Assembly (NCBI GenBank): GCA_036513415.1
Contig: DATBZA010000171.1
Coordinates: 1-64,000 of the forward strand
Reading direction: 5' to 3'
Length of the DNA: 64,000 nucleotides
Source of the DNA: 40CM-4-68-19 sp036513415
Lineage (GTDB): Bacteria > Myxococcota > Myxococcia > Myxococcales > 40CM-4-68-19
Both the position numbers and the translations under genes were made by a program. The notes below the pieces were generated by a model. That model had not been told where the DNA came from. It saw only the letters and a list, made by a program, of their open reading frames with translations, and did not search any database. Position 1 is the first letter of the stretch. Each line of letters starts with the position of its first letter. Of the stretch, positions 49,317 to 58,198 are shown one piece after another.

Positions 49317-49841
49317 ATGGGACGCTGGGAAATCCGTACGCTCCGCTCGGAAGACTTCGCGCCGCTCATGCGGCTCGAGGAGGAGGTGTTTGGCGCCAGC
49401 GGCGAGAAGACGCTGGGCCCGTACTACGTGCGCCTGTGCTGTGAGTTCTTCGTCGATACCTGCTTCATCGCCTTCGCGGACGGCGAGCCCGCCGGCTACG
49501 TCCTCTGCTTCGTCCGGGGACGTGAAGCCTACTGCTCGACCCTGGCGGTGGTTCCTCGGTTCCAGGGCACGCGCCTCGCCTTGAGGCTCGTGCGCACGCT
49601 GATCGGCGCCATCGCCAACCGCGTCGACTCCTGCTGGTTCACGGTCAAGGAGGAGAACAGCGCGGCGCGGGCCATCCACGCCGTCCTCGGCGCGCGGGAG
49701 GTCGAGGTGCGCAAGGACTTCTACGAGGCCGGCGACGATCGCATCGTCTCGCGCATCGACCGGCACGCGTTCGAGGCGCTGCGCGCACGGATGGAGCGGC
49801 TGGGCCTGCTCCCAGACGAGAAGGTCGCGGACGTCGCGTGA
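49317..49841 (+). CDS. GNAT-family N-acetyltransferase
   Basis: 174 residues from the ATG at 49317 with CACGGAGG ahead. Acetyl-CoA-binding core: STLAVVPRFQGTRLALRLVRTL carries the Q/R-x-x-G-x-G/A loop, preceded by the strand YVLCFVRG and followed by VKEENSAARAIHAVLGAREV. The N-terminus IRTLRSEDFAPLMRLEEEVF is the usual alpha1-alpha2 acceptor region. Translation is coupled (GTGA overlap) to a PlsC-like acyltransferase. The substrate is unknown. Confidence 0.85.
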   Translation: MGRWEIRTLRSEDFAPLMRLEEEVFGASGEKTLGPYYVRLCCEFFVDTCFIAFADGEPAGYVLCFVRGREAYCSTLAVVPRFQGTRLALRLVRTLIGAIANRVDSCWFTVKEENSAARAIHAVLGAREVEVRKDFYEAGDDRIVSRIDRHAFEALRARMERLGLLPDEKVADVA

Positions 49842-50590
49842 AGCTTCTGCTCCGGCTGACGCGGATCCTGGCGACCGCCTCGGCCGCGTTGGAGATGACG
49901 GGGCGGCTCGCGTTCCTTCGCGCCCTGGAGGACGCCCCGGACGCGCGGTCCAGGGCCACGGTCCTGCACCAGACCTCCAACGCGCTGCTGCGGATCCACG
50001 GGATCGAGGTCGAGGAGAGGGGAACGAGGCCTGCCGGACCGGCCCTGATCGTCTCGAACCATGTGAGCTATCTGGACCCGCTGGTGCTGATGGCGGCGCA
50101 CCCCTCGCTTCCGGTGGCGAAGGAGGAGGTGCGTTCCTGGCCCTTGATCGGGCCCCTCTGCGCGAAGGCCGGCGTGCAGTTCGTGGCGCGCTCACGGACG
50201 TCCAGCGGCGCCGCGATCCTCCGCGCGATGGCGAGAATCCTTCAAGAAGGCGCCTCGATCCTCAATTTTCCCGAGGGCACGACGACTACGGGCCGCAATG
50301 TGCTTCCGCTCAAGCCCGGCTGCTTCGGCGTCGCCCGGATCGCCGGGACGCCCGTGGTGCCGGTGGCGATCGCCTGGGAGGGGGAATCGCTGAGCTGGAC
50401 CGGCGACGCCTCGTTCGTGCCGCATTACCTCCAGATGGCCGCGCGCGACCGGACTCGCGTGCGGATCCAATGGGGAGATCCGCTCGAGGGATCGCGCACG
50501 TCGACGGATCGCGAGCTCGCGTCGCTCGCGCACGAGTTCCTCGCGCGCGCCGTTCTGGAGGCCAGGGATGCCGCAGCAAAGCGCGCTTGA
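49838..50590 (+). CDS. PlsC-type lysophospholipid acyltransferase
   Basis: 250 residues from a GTG overlapping the GNAT stop. The acyltransferase HX4D motif is in SNHVSYLDPLVL, followed by GVQFVARS, the glycerol-phosphate-binding FPEGTTTTGRNVLPLKPG (FPEGT block) and VVPVAIAWEGESLSW. The N-terminal helix (LLLRLTRILATASAALEM) could associate with the membrane. It probably transfers acyl chains to lysophosphatidate or a related acceptor. Overlaps the ureohydrolase start by 23 bases. Confidence 0.88.
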   Translation: MKLLLRLTRILATASAALEMTGRLAFLRALEDAPDARSRATVLHQTSNALLRIHGIEVEERGTRPAGPALIVSNHVSYLDPLVLMAAHPSLPVAKEEVRSWPLIGPLCAKAGVQFVARSRTSSGAAILRAMARILQEGASILNFPEGTTTTGRNVLPLKPGCFGVARIAGTPVVPVAIAWEGESLSWTGDASFVPHYLQMAARDRTRVRIQWGDPLEGSRTSTDRELASLAHEFLARAVLEARDAAAKRA

Positions 50591-51494
50591 GTACATCCGC
50601 AGCGGGCAGACGCCGTTCTTTCGCCTCCCCTGCGCCGATCCGCACGCCTTGAAGGACGTCGATGCGGCGCTCATCGGCGTGACCTTCGACGTGGGCACCA
50701 CGTACCAGCCCGGCGCACGCCTCGCGCCCTATCACCTGCGCCGGGTGAGCGCGCTGGTACAGCCGGTGCACCCCACGCACGGCGTGGACGTCTTCGAGCG
50801 GGTGCGGGCAGTGGATGCCGGAAACGTCGCCTTTCCGCCGTTCGAGCCGGGCGCCATGCGCGAGGCCGTGCAGCGCGACGTCGCCGCCCTCGCAACCGCG
50901 GGCGCCGTGCCGTTCGTGGTGGGTGGCGATCACTCGATTGCGCTGCCCGTGCTCCGCGCGCTGGCGGCGCAGCACGGTCCTCTCGCGGTCCTGCACGTCG
51001 ATGCACACCTGGACACCAGCGGGCCCGAGGCCTGGAGCACCGCCCACCATCACGGAACGCCGTTCCGCCATGCGCTCGCCGAGGGGCTGATCGCACCGGG
51101 GCGGCTCGTGCAGGTCGGCCTCCGCGCGACCTGGGGAAAGCTGAGCGATCCCGAAGTCGCCCGCGCTCACGACGCGCGGCAGGTCGCGATGGACGAGATC
51201 GAGCAGCGCGGCATCGCGGCGGTCGCGCGCGAGGTGCGCGAGCGGCTCGGAGGGGGACCCGTCTACGTTTCATTCGACGTGGACGCGATCGATCCCGCGT
51301 TCGCACCGGGGACGGGCACGCCGGTGCCGGGCGGGATGACTTCGCGCGAGGCGTTCCATCTCCTGCGGTCGCTGAAAGGCGTGAAGCTCGCCGGCATGGA
51401 CCTCGTCGAAGTGTGTCCCGCGCTCGACCACGCCGATATCACTTCCCATCTCGGCGCCCATCTGCTGTTCGAGGGCCTGGCGCTGCTGTCGTAA
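50568..51494 (+). CDS. speB: Agmatinase/ureohydrolase
   Basis: 308 residues. Dinuclear manganese motifs of the arginase superfamily are intact: VVGGDHSIALPVL, VLHVDAHLDTSG, and VYVSFDVDAIDPAFAPGTGT (SFDVDAxDP). The signature GMDLVEVCPALDHADIT near the C-terminus is typical of agmatinase-like members. It would hydrolyse agmatine or a related guanidine compound to a polyamine and urea. No arginine decarboxylase is in the window. It starts within the PlsC gene, so the two are co-translated. Confidence 0.85.
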   Translation: MPQQSALEYIRSGQTPFFRLPCADPHALKDVDAALIGVTFDVGTTYQPGARLAPYHLRRVSALVQPVHPTHGVDVFERVRAVDAGNVAFPPFEPGAMREAVQRDVAALATAGAVPFVVGGDHSIALPVLRALAAQHGPLAVLHVDAHLDTSGPEAWSTAHHHGTPFRHALAEGLIAPGRLVQVGLRATWGKLSDPEVARAHDARQVAMDEIEQRGIAAVAREVRERLGGGPVYVSFDVDAIDPAFAPGTGTPVPGGMTSREAFHLLRSLKGVKLAGMDLVEVCPALDHADITSHLGAHLLFEGLALLS

Positions 51495-51502
51495 CGGCGA
51501 GG

Positions 51503-52774
51503 TCAGGGCTTCGACAATAGATCTAGCGCCGAGAGCGTGAGGACGGTCGCGGCGGCCTTGATGGTCCGCTCCCGGTCGGGCGCGAACCCGGAGGAGTGCA
51601 GCGAAGGGAGCGGCGTGCCCGCCTTCATCGCCGCCTCGTACCTCGACGGCTCCACGGCGCCCACCCGCAGCTGCACCGACGGCACACCCGCCGCCTTCCC
51701 GAATTCGCCGAAGTCCTCCGCCACCATCTCCGGACGGATCTCCTGGACGTTCTCGGCCCCCAGTTGCTTGGCGAGGGCGGCGGCGAGTCGTTTGGTGAGC
51801 GCCGGATCGTTGTACGTCAAGTCCTGCGACTCGCTGACCTTCACCACTGGCTCCTTCGGGGCGCGCGCGGCGGCGGCCTCGGTCTTCGCCATCCGCTCGA
51901 TGCCGGAGAGCAGCAGCTTGCGGACCTCCGGGTTGAAGGTGCGCAAGGTGATCTGCAGCTTCACCTCGTCGGGAATGATGTTGTACTTCGTGCCGCCGTG
52001 GATGGAGCCGACGGTCAGGACCGCGGGCTCGAGCGGATCCTTCTCCCGGGAGATCAGCGTCTGGAAGGCGAGGACGGTGCGGGCGGCGATCACGACCGGG
52101 TCGACGGTCGTGTTCGGCTTGGCGCCGTGGCCACCGCGTCCAAAGATGGTGACGTCGATGGAATCGACGCTCGCCATCGCAGGGCCGGGGACGAAGTACA
52201 CCTTCCCCGCCGGCAGATCCGAGCTGTCGTGCACCGCCACCGCGAAATCGGGCTTGGGGAAGCGCACGAAGAGCCCGTCCGCGATCATCGCCCGCGCGCC
52301 TTGCACGGTCTCCTCGCCCGGCTGGGCGATCATCAGCACCGTCCCGCGCCAGCGGTCCTTCGTGCGCGCCAGCAGCGCCGCGGCGCCCGTCCAGCCGGCC
52401 ATGTGCACGTCGTGCCCGCAGGCGTGCATGACGGGGACCGTCTGTCCTTGGGGATTCACCCCGGTCGCGGTGCTCGCATACGGGAGGCCCGTCTTTTCCT
52501 CCACTGGGAGCGCGTCCAACTCGGTGCGGAGCAGGACCGTGGGACCCTTGCCGTTGCGCAGGACACCCACCACTCCGGTCCCTCCGACGCCGGCCGTCAC
52601 CTCATACCCGAGCTTGCGCAGCTCTTCCGCCATTCGAGCAGAGGTGCGCTGCTCCTTCATCGACAGCTCGGGGTTCTTGTGGAGATCGAGATAGAGCGCG
52701 TCGAGCTGGGGATAGATCTGATCGAGGCCGTCCAGCGGCGACGCGGCGAGAACGAGCGCGAGGAGCGTGATCAT
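51503..52774 (-). CDS. M20D-family amidohydrolase (exported)
   Basis: 423 residues with a signal-like N-terminus (MITLLALVLAASPLDG). M20D motifs: VLLRTELDALPVEEKTGLPY, MHACGHDVHMAGWTGAA, IAQPGEETVQGARAM (Glu pair), and the GRGGHGAKP and TVGSIHGGTKYNIIPDEV dimerisation-domain stretches. The late His ligand is in SLHSSGFAPD. Members remove acyl groups from amino acids or hippurate-like conjugates. It converges with the ureohydrolase gene with eight bases between the stops, and its 5' end overlaps nothing. Confidence 0.88.
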   Translation of the reverse strand: MITLLALVLAASPLDGLDQIYPQLDALYLDLHKNPELSMKEQRTSARMAEELRKLGYEVTAGVGGTGVVGVLRNGKGPTVLLRTELDALPVEEKTGLPYASTATGVNPQGQTVPVMHACGHDVHMAGWTGAAALLARTKDRWRGTVLMIAQPGEETVQGARAMIADGLFVRFPKPDFAVAVHDSSDLPAGKVYFVPGPAMASVDSIDVTIFGRGGHGAKPNTTVDPVVIAARTVLAFQTLISREKDPLEPAVLTVGSIHGGTKYNIIPDEVKLQITLRTFNPEVRKLLLSGIERMAKTEAAAARAPKEPVVKVSESQDLTYNDPALTKRLAAALAKQLGAENVQEIRPEMVAEDFGEFGKAAGVPSVQLRVGAVEPSRYEAAMKAGTPLPSLHSSGFAPDRERTIKAAATVLTLSALDLLSKP

Positions 52775-52835
52775 GCGCCAACATACTCCGCTACCTCATT
52801 TGACACGACCTCCGCGGGAGGAGAAACCAGTCGGC

Positions 52836-53810
52836 ATGCTGGTCCTCGCCGCGCTCCTCCTCGCCGTTCCGCATCGGGTCTATACGAGCAACGAGGCGTC
52901 CGACGACGTCGCGGTGATCGAGGACGACGCGCTGGTCGCGCGCATTCCCGTCGGCAAGCGGCCCCGTGGCCTGAAGCTAGGCCCGGGAGGGAAGCTGTAC
53001 GTCGCCGTCAGCGGCTCGCCCCGCGGCGGCCCCGGACAGCGCGACGAGGACCTGCCGCCAGCCGACCGGGCGCAGGACGGAATCGCGGTGGTCGATCTCG
53101 CCCTCGGGAAGGTGGTCGGGCGGCTTCCGGGGGGTCCCGATCCCGAGTCGTTCGACCTGAGCCCGGACGGCAAGCTGCTCTACGTCTCCAACGAGGACGC
53201 CGCGGCGCTGAGCGTGGTCGACATCGCAGCCGGCACCGTGGTGCGCACGGTGAAGGTCGGCGCCGAGCCCGAGGGCGTCACGGTCGCGCCGGACGGGAAG
53301 GCGATCTACGTCACCAGCGAGGGGAACGACGAAGTGGACGTGATCGACGCCAGCAGCTTCACCCTGCTGGCCCGGCCGGCGGTCGCCGCTCGACCGCGGG
53401 CGGTCGCATTCACCCCGGACGGAGCGAGGGCGTTCGTCAGCGCCGAGCAGGGTGCGGCCGTCGACGTGATCGACGCGCGCACGCACCACCGGACCGGCCG
53501 CATTCCCATCGCCGGCAAGGGCGCCAAGCCCATGGGGTTGGCGATGTCGCGCGACGGGTCGCGCCTGTTCGTCTCTACCGGCCGCGGCGGCAGCGTGGTG
53601 TGCATCGATGTGAAGGCCTTGCGCGTGTTGCAGACCTTCGACGGGGTGGGTCCGCGACCCTGGGGGGTCGCGCTGAGCCCGGCTGGCGACCGGCTGTACA
53701 CGGCCAATGGACCCTCCGACGACGTCTCCGTCATCGACCTCCAGAGCGGCCGCGTCCTGCGGCGCGTCGCGGCGGGCAAATCGCCTTGGGGCGTGGTCGT
53801 CGCGCCGTGA
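52836..53810 (+). CDS. YncE-like beta-propeller protein, exported
   Basis: 324 residues from the ATG at 52836 (MLVLAALLLAVPHRVY) with GGGAGGAG upstream. About seven beta-propeller blades are apparent, each with a DG..LYVS.. / .VVDI..G.V...V pattern (LSPDGKLLYVSNEDAAALSV, TVAPDGKAIYVTSEGNDEVD, AFTPDGARAFVSAEQGAAVD). This is the YVTN/surface-antigen repeat style. Often a binding or electron-transfer-associated periplasmic protein, but no cofactor motif is visible here. Confidence 0.85.
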   Translation: MLVLAALLLAVPHRVYTSNEASDDVAVIEDDALVARIPVGKRPRGLKLGPGGKLYVAVSGSPRGGPGQRDEDLPPADRAQDGIAVVDLALGKVVGRLPGGPDPESFDLSPDGKLLYVSNEDAAALSVVDIAAGTVVRTVKVGAEPEGVTVAPDGKAIYVTSEGNDEVDVIDASSFTLLARPAVAARPRAVAFTPDGARAFVSAEQGAAVDVIDARTHHRTGRIPIAGKGAKPMGLAMSRDGSRLFVSTGRGGSVVCIDVKALRVLQTFDGVGPRPWGVALSPAGDRLYTANGPSDDVSVIDLQSGRVLRRVAAGKSPWGVVVAP

Positions 53811-53873
53811 AGCGAGTGTCGGTCCCACCCGGAAGCGGTGGTCCGGCAAGGCGTGGCGGTGTACATCTGCGCG

Positions 53874-55073
53874 ATGCCCCACTCCGCCCTGGCAGGCATT
53901 CGCGTGGTCGAGGTCGGCAACTTCATGGCGGCGCCGTTCTGCACCCTGCAGCTGGCGGACCTGGGCGCCGACGTGGTGAAGGTCGAGAATCCGGACGGCG
54001 GCGATCAGGTGCGGGCCACCGCGCCGTTCCTGCAGGGGGAATCCTCCAGCTTCATCCGGCTGAATCGCAACAAGCGCTCGCTGGCGCTGGACCTCAAGTC
54101 GGCGGGCGGGAAGGAAGCGTTCCGCCGGCTCATCCGGCGTGCCGACGTGCTGGTCGAGAACCTGCGCCCGGGGACGATGGCCGACCTCGAGCTGGACTAT
54201 CCCCGCCTGTCGGAGCTCAATCCGCGGTTGGTCTATGTCGCTGCCTCCGGCTGGGGCCAGGACGGCCCGTACGCGCAGCGCCCCGGGCTGGACATCATGG
54301 CGCAAGGGATGAGCGGGCTGATGTCGATCACGGGAGAGGAGGGAGGCGAAGCTCCGGTAAAGGTCGGAGTGCCGCTCACCGATCTCACCTGTGCGCTGTA
54401 CGGCGCCCTCGCCGCGCTCGCTGCCCTCCGCGTCCGGGAGCAGACTGGCCGGGGCCAGTTCATCGACGTCTGCCTGTTCGAGTCGGGAGTGTCGCTGGCG
54501 GTCTGGGAAGCGGGCCGCTTTTTCGCCACCGGGGAGGTGCCTGCACCGCTCGGTTCGGCGCACCAGACGTCCGCGCCCTACCAGGCGCTGCGTGCGTCCG
54601 ACGGGTTCTTCACGCTGGGCGCGACGACGGCGCGGAACTGGGAGGCGTGCTGCGAGGTGTTCGGGCTTCCGGAGCTGAAGCAGGATCCGCGCTTCGCCAA
54701 GAACCACCTGCGCCACCAGAACCGCCGCGAGCTGATCCCCCTGATGGAACGGGTCACCTCGGGCCGCCCGGCTCGGCACTGGGTAGAGGCGCTCGAGCGC
54801 GCAGGGGTGCCCTGCGGGCTGCTGCAGACGTACGATCAGGTGTTCAACGATCCGCACCTCAACGCGCGCAAGTTCTTCCCCGAGGCGCCGCACGCGAAGC
54901 TGGGCCCGGTGAAGCAGATCGGATCGCCGATGCGCCTCTCGGAGACGCCGCCCCGCATGGCGCGGGCGGGGCCGCTCCTCGGCGAGCATTCGGTGGAGGT
55001 GCTGGGCGAGCTCGGGTACTCGCAGGACGAGATCGGCAAGCTCGCTGCAGCGGGCGCCATCCGGGGGCCTTGA
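53874..55073 (+). CDS. CaiB/BaiF family CoA-transferase
   Basis: 399 residues from the ATG at 53874 (MPHSALAGIRVVEVGNF). Family III CoA-transferase features: LGADVVKVENPDGGDQVR, RLNRNKRSLALDLKSAGG, LVENLRPGTM, and the catalytic Asp in QRPGLDIMAQGMSG, followed by GRGQFIDVCLFES. The exact acids exchanged are not predictable. TGATG couples it to an enoyl-CoA hydratase, and an aminotransferase follows, forming a three-gene catabolic-looking run. Confidence 0.9.
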   Translation: MPHSALAGIRVVEVGNFMAAPFCTLQLADLGADVVKVENPDGGDQVRATAPFLQGESSSFIRLNRNKRSLALDLKSAGGKEAFRRLIRRADVLVENLRPGTMADLELDYPRLSELNPRLVYVAASGWGQDGPYAQRPGLDIMAQGMSGLMSITGEEGGEAPVKVGVPLTDLTCALYGALAALAALRVREQTGRGQFIDVCLFESGVSLAVWEAGRFFATGEVPAPLGSAHQTSAPYQALRASDGFFTLGATTARNWEACCEVFGLPELKQDPRFAKNHLRHQNRRELIPLMERVTSGRPARHWVEALERAGVPCGLLQTYDQVFNDPHLNARKFFPEAPHAKLGPVKQIGSPMRLSETPPRMARAGPLLGEHSVEVLGELGYSQDEIGKLAAAGAIRGP

Positions 55074-55852
55074 TGAGCGCGGACGAGATCCTGTTCCAGA
55101 TCGGGGACGACGGCATCGCCTGGTTGACCTTCAACCGGCCGGAGGCGCGCAATGCGATGACCTTCGGGATGTACAGGCGCCTCGGCGACATCTGCCGCTC
55201 GCCCGATCCGCGGATGAAGGTCCTGATCCTCCGCGGCGCCGGCGAGAAGGCGTTCGTCTCCGGCACGGACATCGCGCAATTCCGCAGCTTCAAGACGGGA
55301 AAGGACGCGCTCGACTACGAGGCCACCATGGACGGGGTCTTCGACGCGCTGGAAGACCTGCCGGTGCCCACCATCGCCGCCATCCAGGGCGCCTGCACCG
55401 GAGGGGGAGCGGGCATCGCCGCGGCATGCGATCTGCGGCTCGGCGCCCCGTCGGCGAAGTTCGGATTCCCCATCGCGCGCACGCTGGGCAACACGCTTTC
55501 GATGCGCAACCATGCGCGGCTGGCGGCGCTGATCGGAGTCGCCAGGACCAAGGACATCCTCTTCCTCGCGCGCCTGATGGATGCGGAGGAGATGCGGGCG
55601 ATCGGCCTCCTCAACGAGGTCACCAGCGAAGACGGCCTGTATCCGCGCGCCACCGAGCTGGCACGCGCGCTCCTCGAGTACGCGCCGCTCACGCTTCGCG
55701 CCGCGAAGGAGGCGCTCAACCGCGTCGTGCGGCACTGGGCGCCGCCGGGAGGCGGGGACGAGTTCGTGGTGCGCAACTACACGAGTGCGGATTTTCGCGA
55801 GGGCGTGGAGTCGTTCCTCGCCAAGCGCAAGCCACGCTGGACGGGAAAGTAG
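55073..55852 (+). CDS. Enoyl-CoA hydratase/isomerase family protein
   Basis: 259 residues. The crotonase fold signatures are present: LTFNRPEARNAMTFGMYRR, KAFVSGTDIAQFRSF (oxyanion half), IQGACTGGGAGIAAACDLR (second oxyanion half) and KFGFPIARTLG. The position usually holding the first catalytic Glu of hydratases is not obvious (SMRNHARLAALIG), so isomerase, hydrolase or another crotonase reaction is possible. Co-translated with the CoA-transferase. Confidence 0.88.
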   Translation: MSADEILFQIGDDGIAWLTFNRPEARNAMTFGMYRRLGDICRSPDPRMKVLILRGAGEKAFVSGTDIAQFRSFKTGKDALDYEATMDGVFDALEDLPVPTIAAIQGACTGGGAGIAAACDLRLGAPSAKFGFPIARTLGNTLSMRNHARLAALIGVARTKDILFLARLMDAEEMRAIGLLNEVTSEDGLYPRATELARALLEYAPLTLRAAKEALNRVVRHWAPPGGGDEFVVRNYTSADFREGVESFLAKRKPRWTGK

Positions 55853-55861
55853 GAGCGACCG

Positions 55862-57034
55862 ATGGCATTTCCAGGCGGCCGTCACTTCCTGCAGATTCCA
55901 GGGCCCACCAACGTGCCCGACCGGGTGCTGCGCGCGATCGATCGCCCGACCATCGATCATCGGGGGCCTGCGTTCGCGAAGCTGACACGAGAAGTCCTGG
56001 CTGGCTTGCAGCGCGTCTTCCGCACCAGGCAACCGGTGGTCGTCTTTCCCGCTTCGGGCACGGGCGCGTGGGAAGCCGCGCTGGCGAACACCCTTTCCCC
56101 GGGCGACCGGGTTTTGATGTTCGAGACGGGCCACTTCGCCACGCTCTGGCAGGAAATGGCGGAACGGCTCGGGCTGTCGGTCGAGCTCGTTCCCGGGGAC
56201 TGGCGGCGCGGCGTCGATCCCGCGGCCCTCGAGCAGAAGCTCCGAGCCGACGCGCAGGGCAAGCTGCGCGCCGTCTGCGTGGTGCACAACGAGACTTCCA
56301 CCGGCGTGACCACGCGCCTGCCGGAGGTGAGGGCGGCGATGGACCGCGCCGGCCATCCCGCACTCCTGCTGGTGGATACCATCTCCTCGCTGGCGTCGAT
56401 GGATTACCGTCACGACGAGTGGAAGGTGGACGTGACGGTGGCGGGTTCGCAGAAGGGCCTCATGCTGCCGCCGGGGCTCTCCTTCAACGCCGTCTCGGAG
56501 AAAGCGCTGGCGGCGTCGCGCAATGCCGGGCTGCGGCGGTCCTACTGGGACTGGGCGCCGATGCTCCGCGCCAACGAGAGCGGCTTCTTCCCCTATACTC
56601 CGGCGACGAATCTCCTCTACGGGCTGCGGGAGTCCCTGGCCATGCTGGAGGAGGAGGGTCTCGAGAACGTCTTCCAAAGGCATGCCCGCCATGGCGAGGC
56701 CACCCGGCGCGCGGTCCGCGCCTGGGGCCTGGAGCTGAACTGCGCGGACGAACGCGAGTACTCGGCCTCGCTGACCGCAATCCTTCTGCCTGCAGGTCAC
56801 GATTCGGACCGCCTGCGCGCCCTCATCCTCGACCGGTTCGACATGTCCTTGGGCCAGGGCCTGGGCAAGCTGAAAGGCAAGCTCTTCCGGATCGGCCATC
56901 TGGGCGCGTTCAATGACCTCACGCTCTGCGGCGCGCTCGCGGGGGTGGAGATGGGTCTGGCGCTCGCCGGCGTCCCGCACCGGGCTGGAGGCGTGGCTAC
57001 TGCGATGGAGCACCTGGCCGCGACGGTGAAGTAG
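55862..57034 (+). CDS. Class V aminotransferase (serine/alanine-glyoxylate type)
   Basis: 390 residues. The N-terminal FLQIPGPTNVPDRVLRAI and HRGPAFAKLTREVLAGL are the typical serine-glyoxylate or alanine-glyoxylate aminotransferase opening. The PLP Lys lies in VTVAGSQKGLMLPPGLSF, with the Asp in LLLVDTISSLAS. A substrate-binding Arg is likely in GKLFRIGHLGAFND. Together with the CoA-transferase and crotonase genes, ten bases upstream, this may handle glyoxylate or a branched amino acid intermediate; that is inference. Confidence 0.88.
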   Translation: MAFPGGRHFLQIPGPTNVPDRVLRAIDRPTIDHRGPAFAKLTREVLAGLQRVFRTRQPVVVFPASGTGAWEAALANTLSPGDRVLMFETGHFATLWQEMAERLGLSVELVPGDWRRGVDPAALEQKLRADAQGKLRAVCVVHNETSTGVTTRLPEVRAAMDRAGHPALLLVDTISSLASMDYRHDEWKVDVTVAGSQKGLMLPPGLSFNAVSEKALAASRNAGLRRSYWDWAPMLRANESGFFPYTPATNLLYGLRESLAMLEEEGLENVFQRHARHGEATRRAVRAWGLELNCADEREYSASLTAILLPAGHDSDRLRALILDRFDMSLGQGLGKLKGKLFRIGHLGAFNDLTLCGALAGVEMGLALAGVPHRAGGVATAMEHLAATVK

Positions 57035-57147
57035 GGCAACAGAGGATTGCGCCGCCGGAGCTGCGACGGCGCCCCCCAAGCGCGGCAGACACACGCCTTG
57101 CCGCCGCACCCCCGCACCGTCGTATTCGAGAGAGCGGGAGTCAGGCC

Positions 57148-57339
57148 ATGAGCAACACCAATCTGCCCCGCGTTCCGGTGCCGAAGCCGCGCTCGCCACT
57201 CTTCGTAACCGGGCGGGCGCTTCTGATCGCAGCCGTCCTGATTGCCGGCGCCGTGCTCGGCCTCCGCGCGACATCGCGGCCGGCGTCGCCGGTGGACCTG
57301 GCCGACGAGATTGCCGCCAAGCGGGCCGCGAGACGGTAG
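57148..57339 (+). CDS. Small single-helix membrane protein
   Basis: 63 residues. A Pro/Lys-rich N-terminus (RVPVPKPRSP) precedes one membrane helix (GRALLIAAVLIAGAVLGLRA). A short charged tail (DEIAAKRAARR) follows. AGCGGGAG lies ahead of the ATG, and third positions are GC-rich. The family is not recognised. It converges with the GlcG-like gene with two bases between the stops. Confidence 0.6.
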   Translation: MSNTNLPRVPVPKPRSPLFVTGRALLIAAVLIAGAVLGLRATSRPASPVDLADEIAAKRAARR

Positions 57340-57341
57340 CT

Positions 57342-57749
57342 TCACACGGCGATCGCGCGCAGCCCCGCCTCGGCGCAGTCGAGGTCCTGCTCCGACTTCG
57401 CGCCGCTCACGCCGACGGCGCCCAGGACGGCGTCCTTTCGCCGGATCAGGGCCGAGCCGAGCCCGGGCATGATGGGCACGCGGACCATCCGGGCGACGGC
57501 CTCGAAGAAGGCGGGGCGATCCTGGGCAACTTGCGCGAGCGAAGCGCCGTCGCGGTGCCAGAGCGCCGCGCCGCACGCCTTCCCCTCGGCGATCTGTGCG
57601 GACAGCGGCGCCGCGCCGTCCATGCGCGCCAGCGCGAGGAGGAGGCCGCCTTCGTCCACGACGGCGACAGTCACCCGGACCCCGATCTGCGCAGCGCGGG
57701 CCTGCGCCGCCTCGATCAGGCGGCGGCACTCTTCGGCGGACAGCGGCAT
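57342..57749 (-). CDS. GlcG/HbpS-type (DUF336) protein
   Basis: 135 residues. GlcG-fold features: RVTVAVVDEGGLLLALARMD, AEGKACGAALWHRDG and the C-terminal GSALIRRKDAVLGAVGVSG (cited in part), ending in EQDLDCAEAGLRA. The family includes heme- and corrinoid-binding members and GlcG beside glycolate genes. The aminotransferase upstream acts on glyoxylate-type substrates by family, which may be a link. No signal peptide. Confidence 0.85.
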   Translation of the reverse strand: MPLSAEECRRLIEAAQARAAQIGVRVTVAVVDEGGLLLALARMDGAAPLSAQIAEGKACGAALWHRDGASLAQVAQDRPAFFEAVARMVRVPIMPGLGSALIRRKDAVLGAVGVSGAKSEQDLDCAEAGLRAIAV

Positions 57750-57925
57750 CTCTCGCCTCCCGGTAGTTTGGCTGAGGGAATCTTACCGGATCCCGCGGGA
57801 CTGCGTTCGAGCCACTGGGACCGTGGGACGAGGTGCGAGCCCGAGGCCTAGCGATCCCACCCCGCCAGGTGATTCATTTTTCGAGCTGCGCGGCAAATTC
57901 GCCGTGCGTGGATGACGGGGGCGCC

Positions 57926-58081
57926 GTGCTGAGTGTGCTGGAAGTCGCCGGATGCGCGTTCGTCGGGTTCCTGTACTTCGCCATTCTCGCGACCGCCGTG
58001 ACGCGGAAGACCCGGCGGAACCCGGGGCAGCCGGCGCATCCCGAGAGCGAACCACGGTCGGGCCTCGATCGCGTCGCGTAG
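57926..58081 (+). CDS. Small membrane peptide, hypothetical
   Basis: 51 residues from GTG 57926. One hydrophobic helix (VAGCAFVGFLYFAILATAV) followed by a basic, Pro-rich tail (TRKTRRNPGQP). GGGGG lies just upstream. Codon usage is GC-rich. It could equally begin earlier. Unrecognised, and not certainly a gene. The flanking gaps 57750-57925 and 58082-58198 show no other open feature I would defend. Confidence 0.4.
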   Translation: MLSVLEVAGCAFVGFLYFAILATAVTRKTRRNPGQPAHPESEPRSGLDRVA

Positions 58082-58198
58082 CGAGAGCGTGCGCTCGCCC
58101 CCTCGGAGCCGTGCCCGAATGCCGCAGGGCGTCAGGCGGTGACCAACCCGTGACGCCGCAGGGGCTTAATGAGCTCCGAGTCAAGGAGGCTCAGCCAA

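Noticed and set aside
51596..55072. An open frame of more than 1400 codons spanning the amidohydrolase, propeller and CoA-transferase genes
   Set aside because: Only its last 259 codons (from 55073) are a real gene, the enoyl-CoA hydratase; the rest is antisense or out of frame to well-supported genes.
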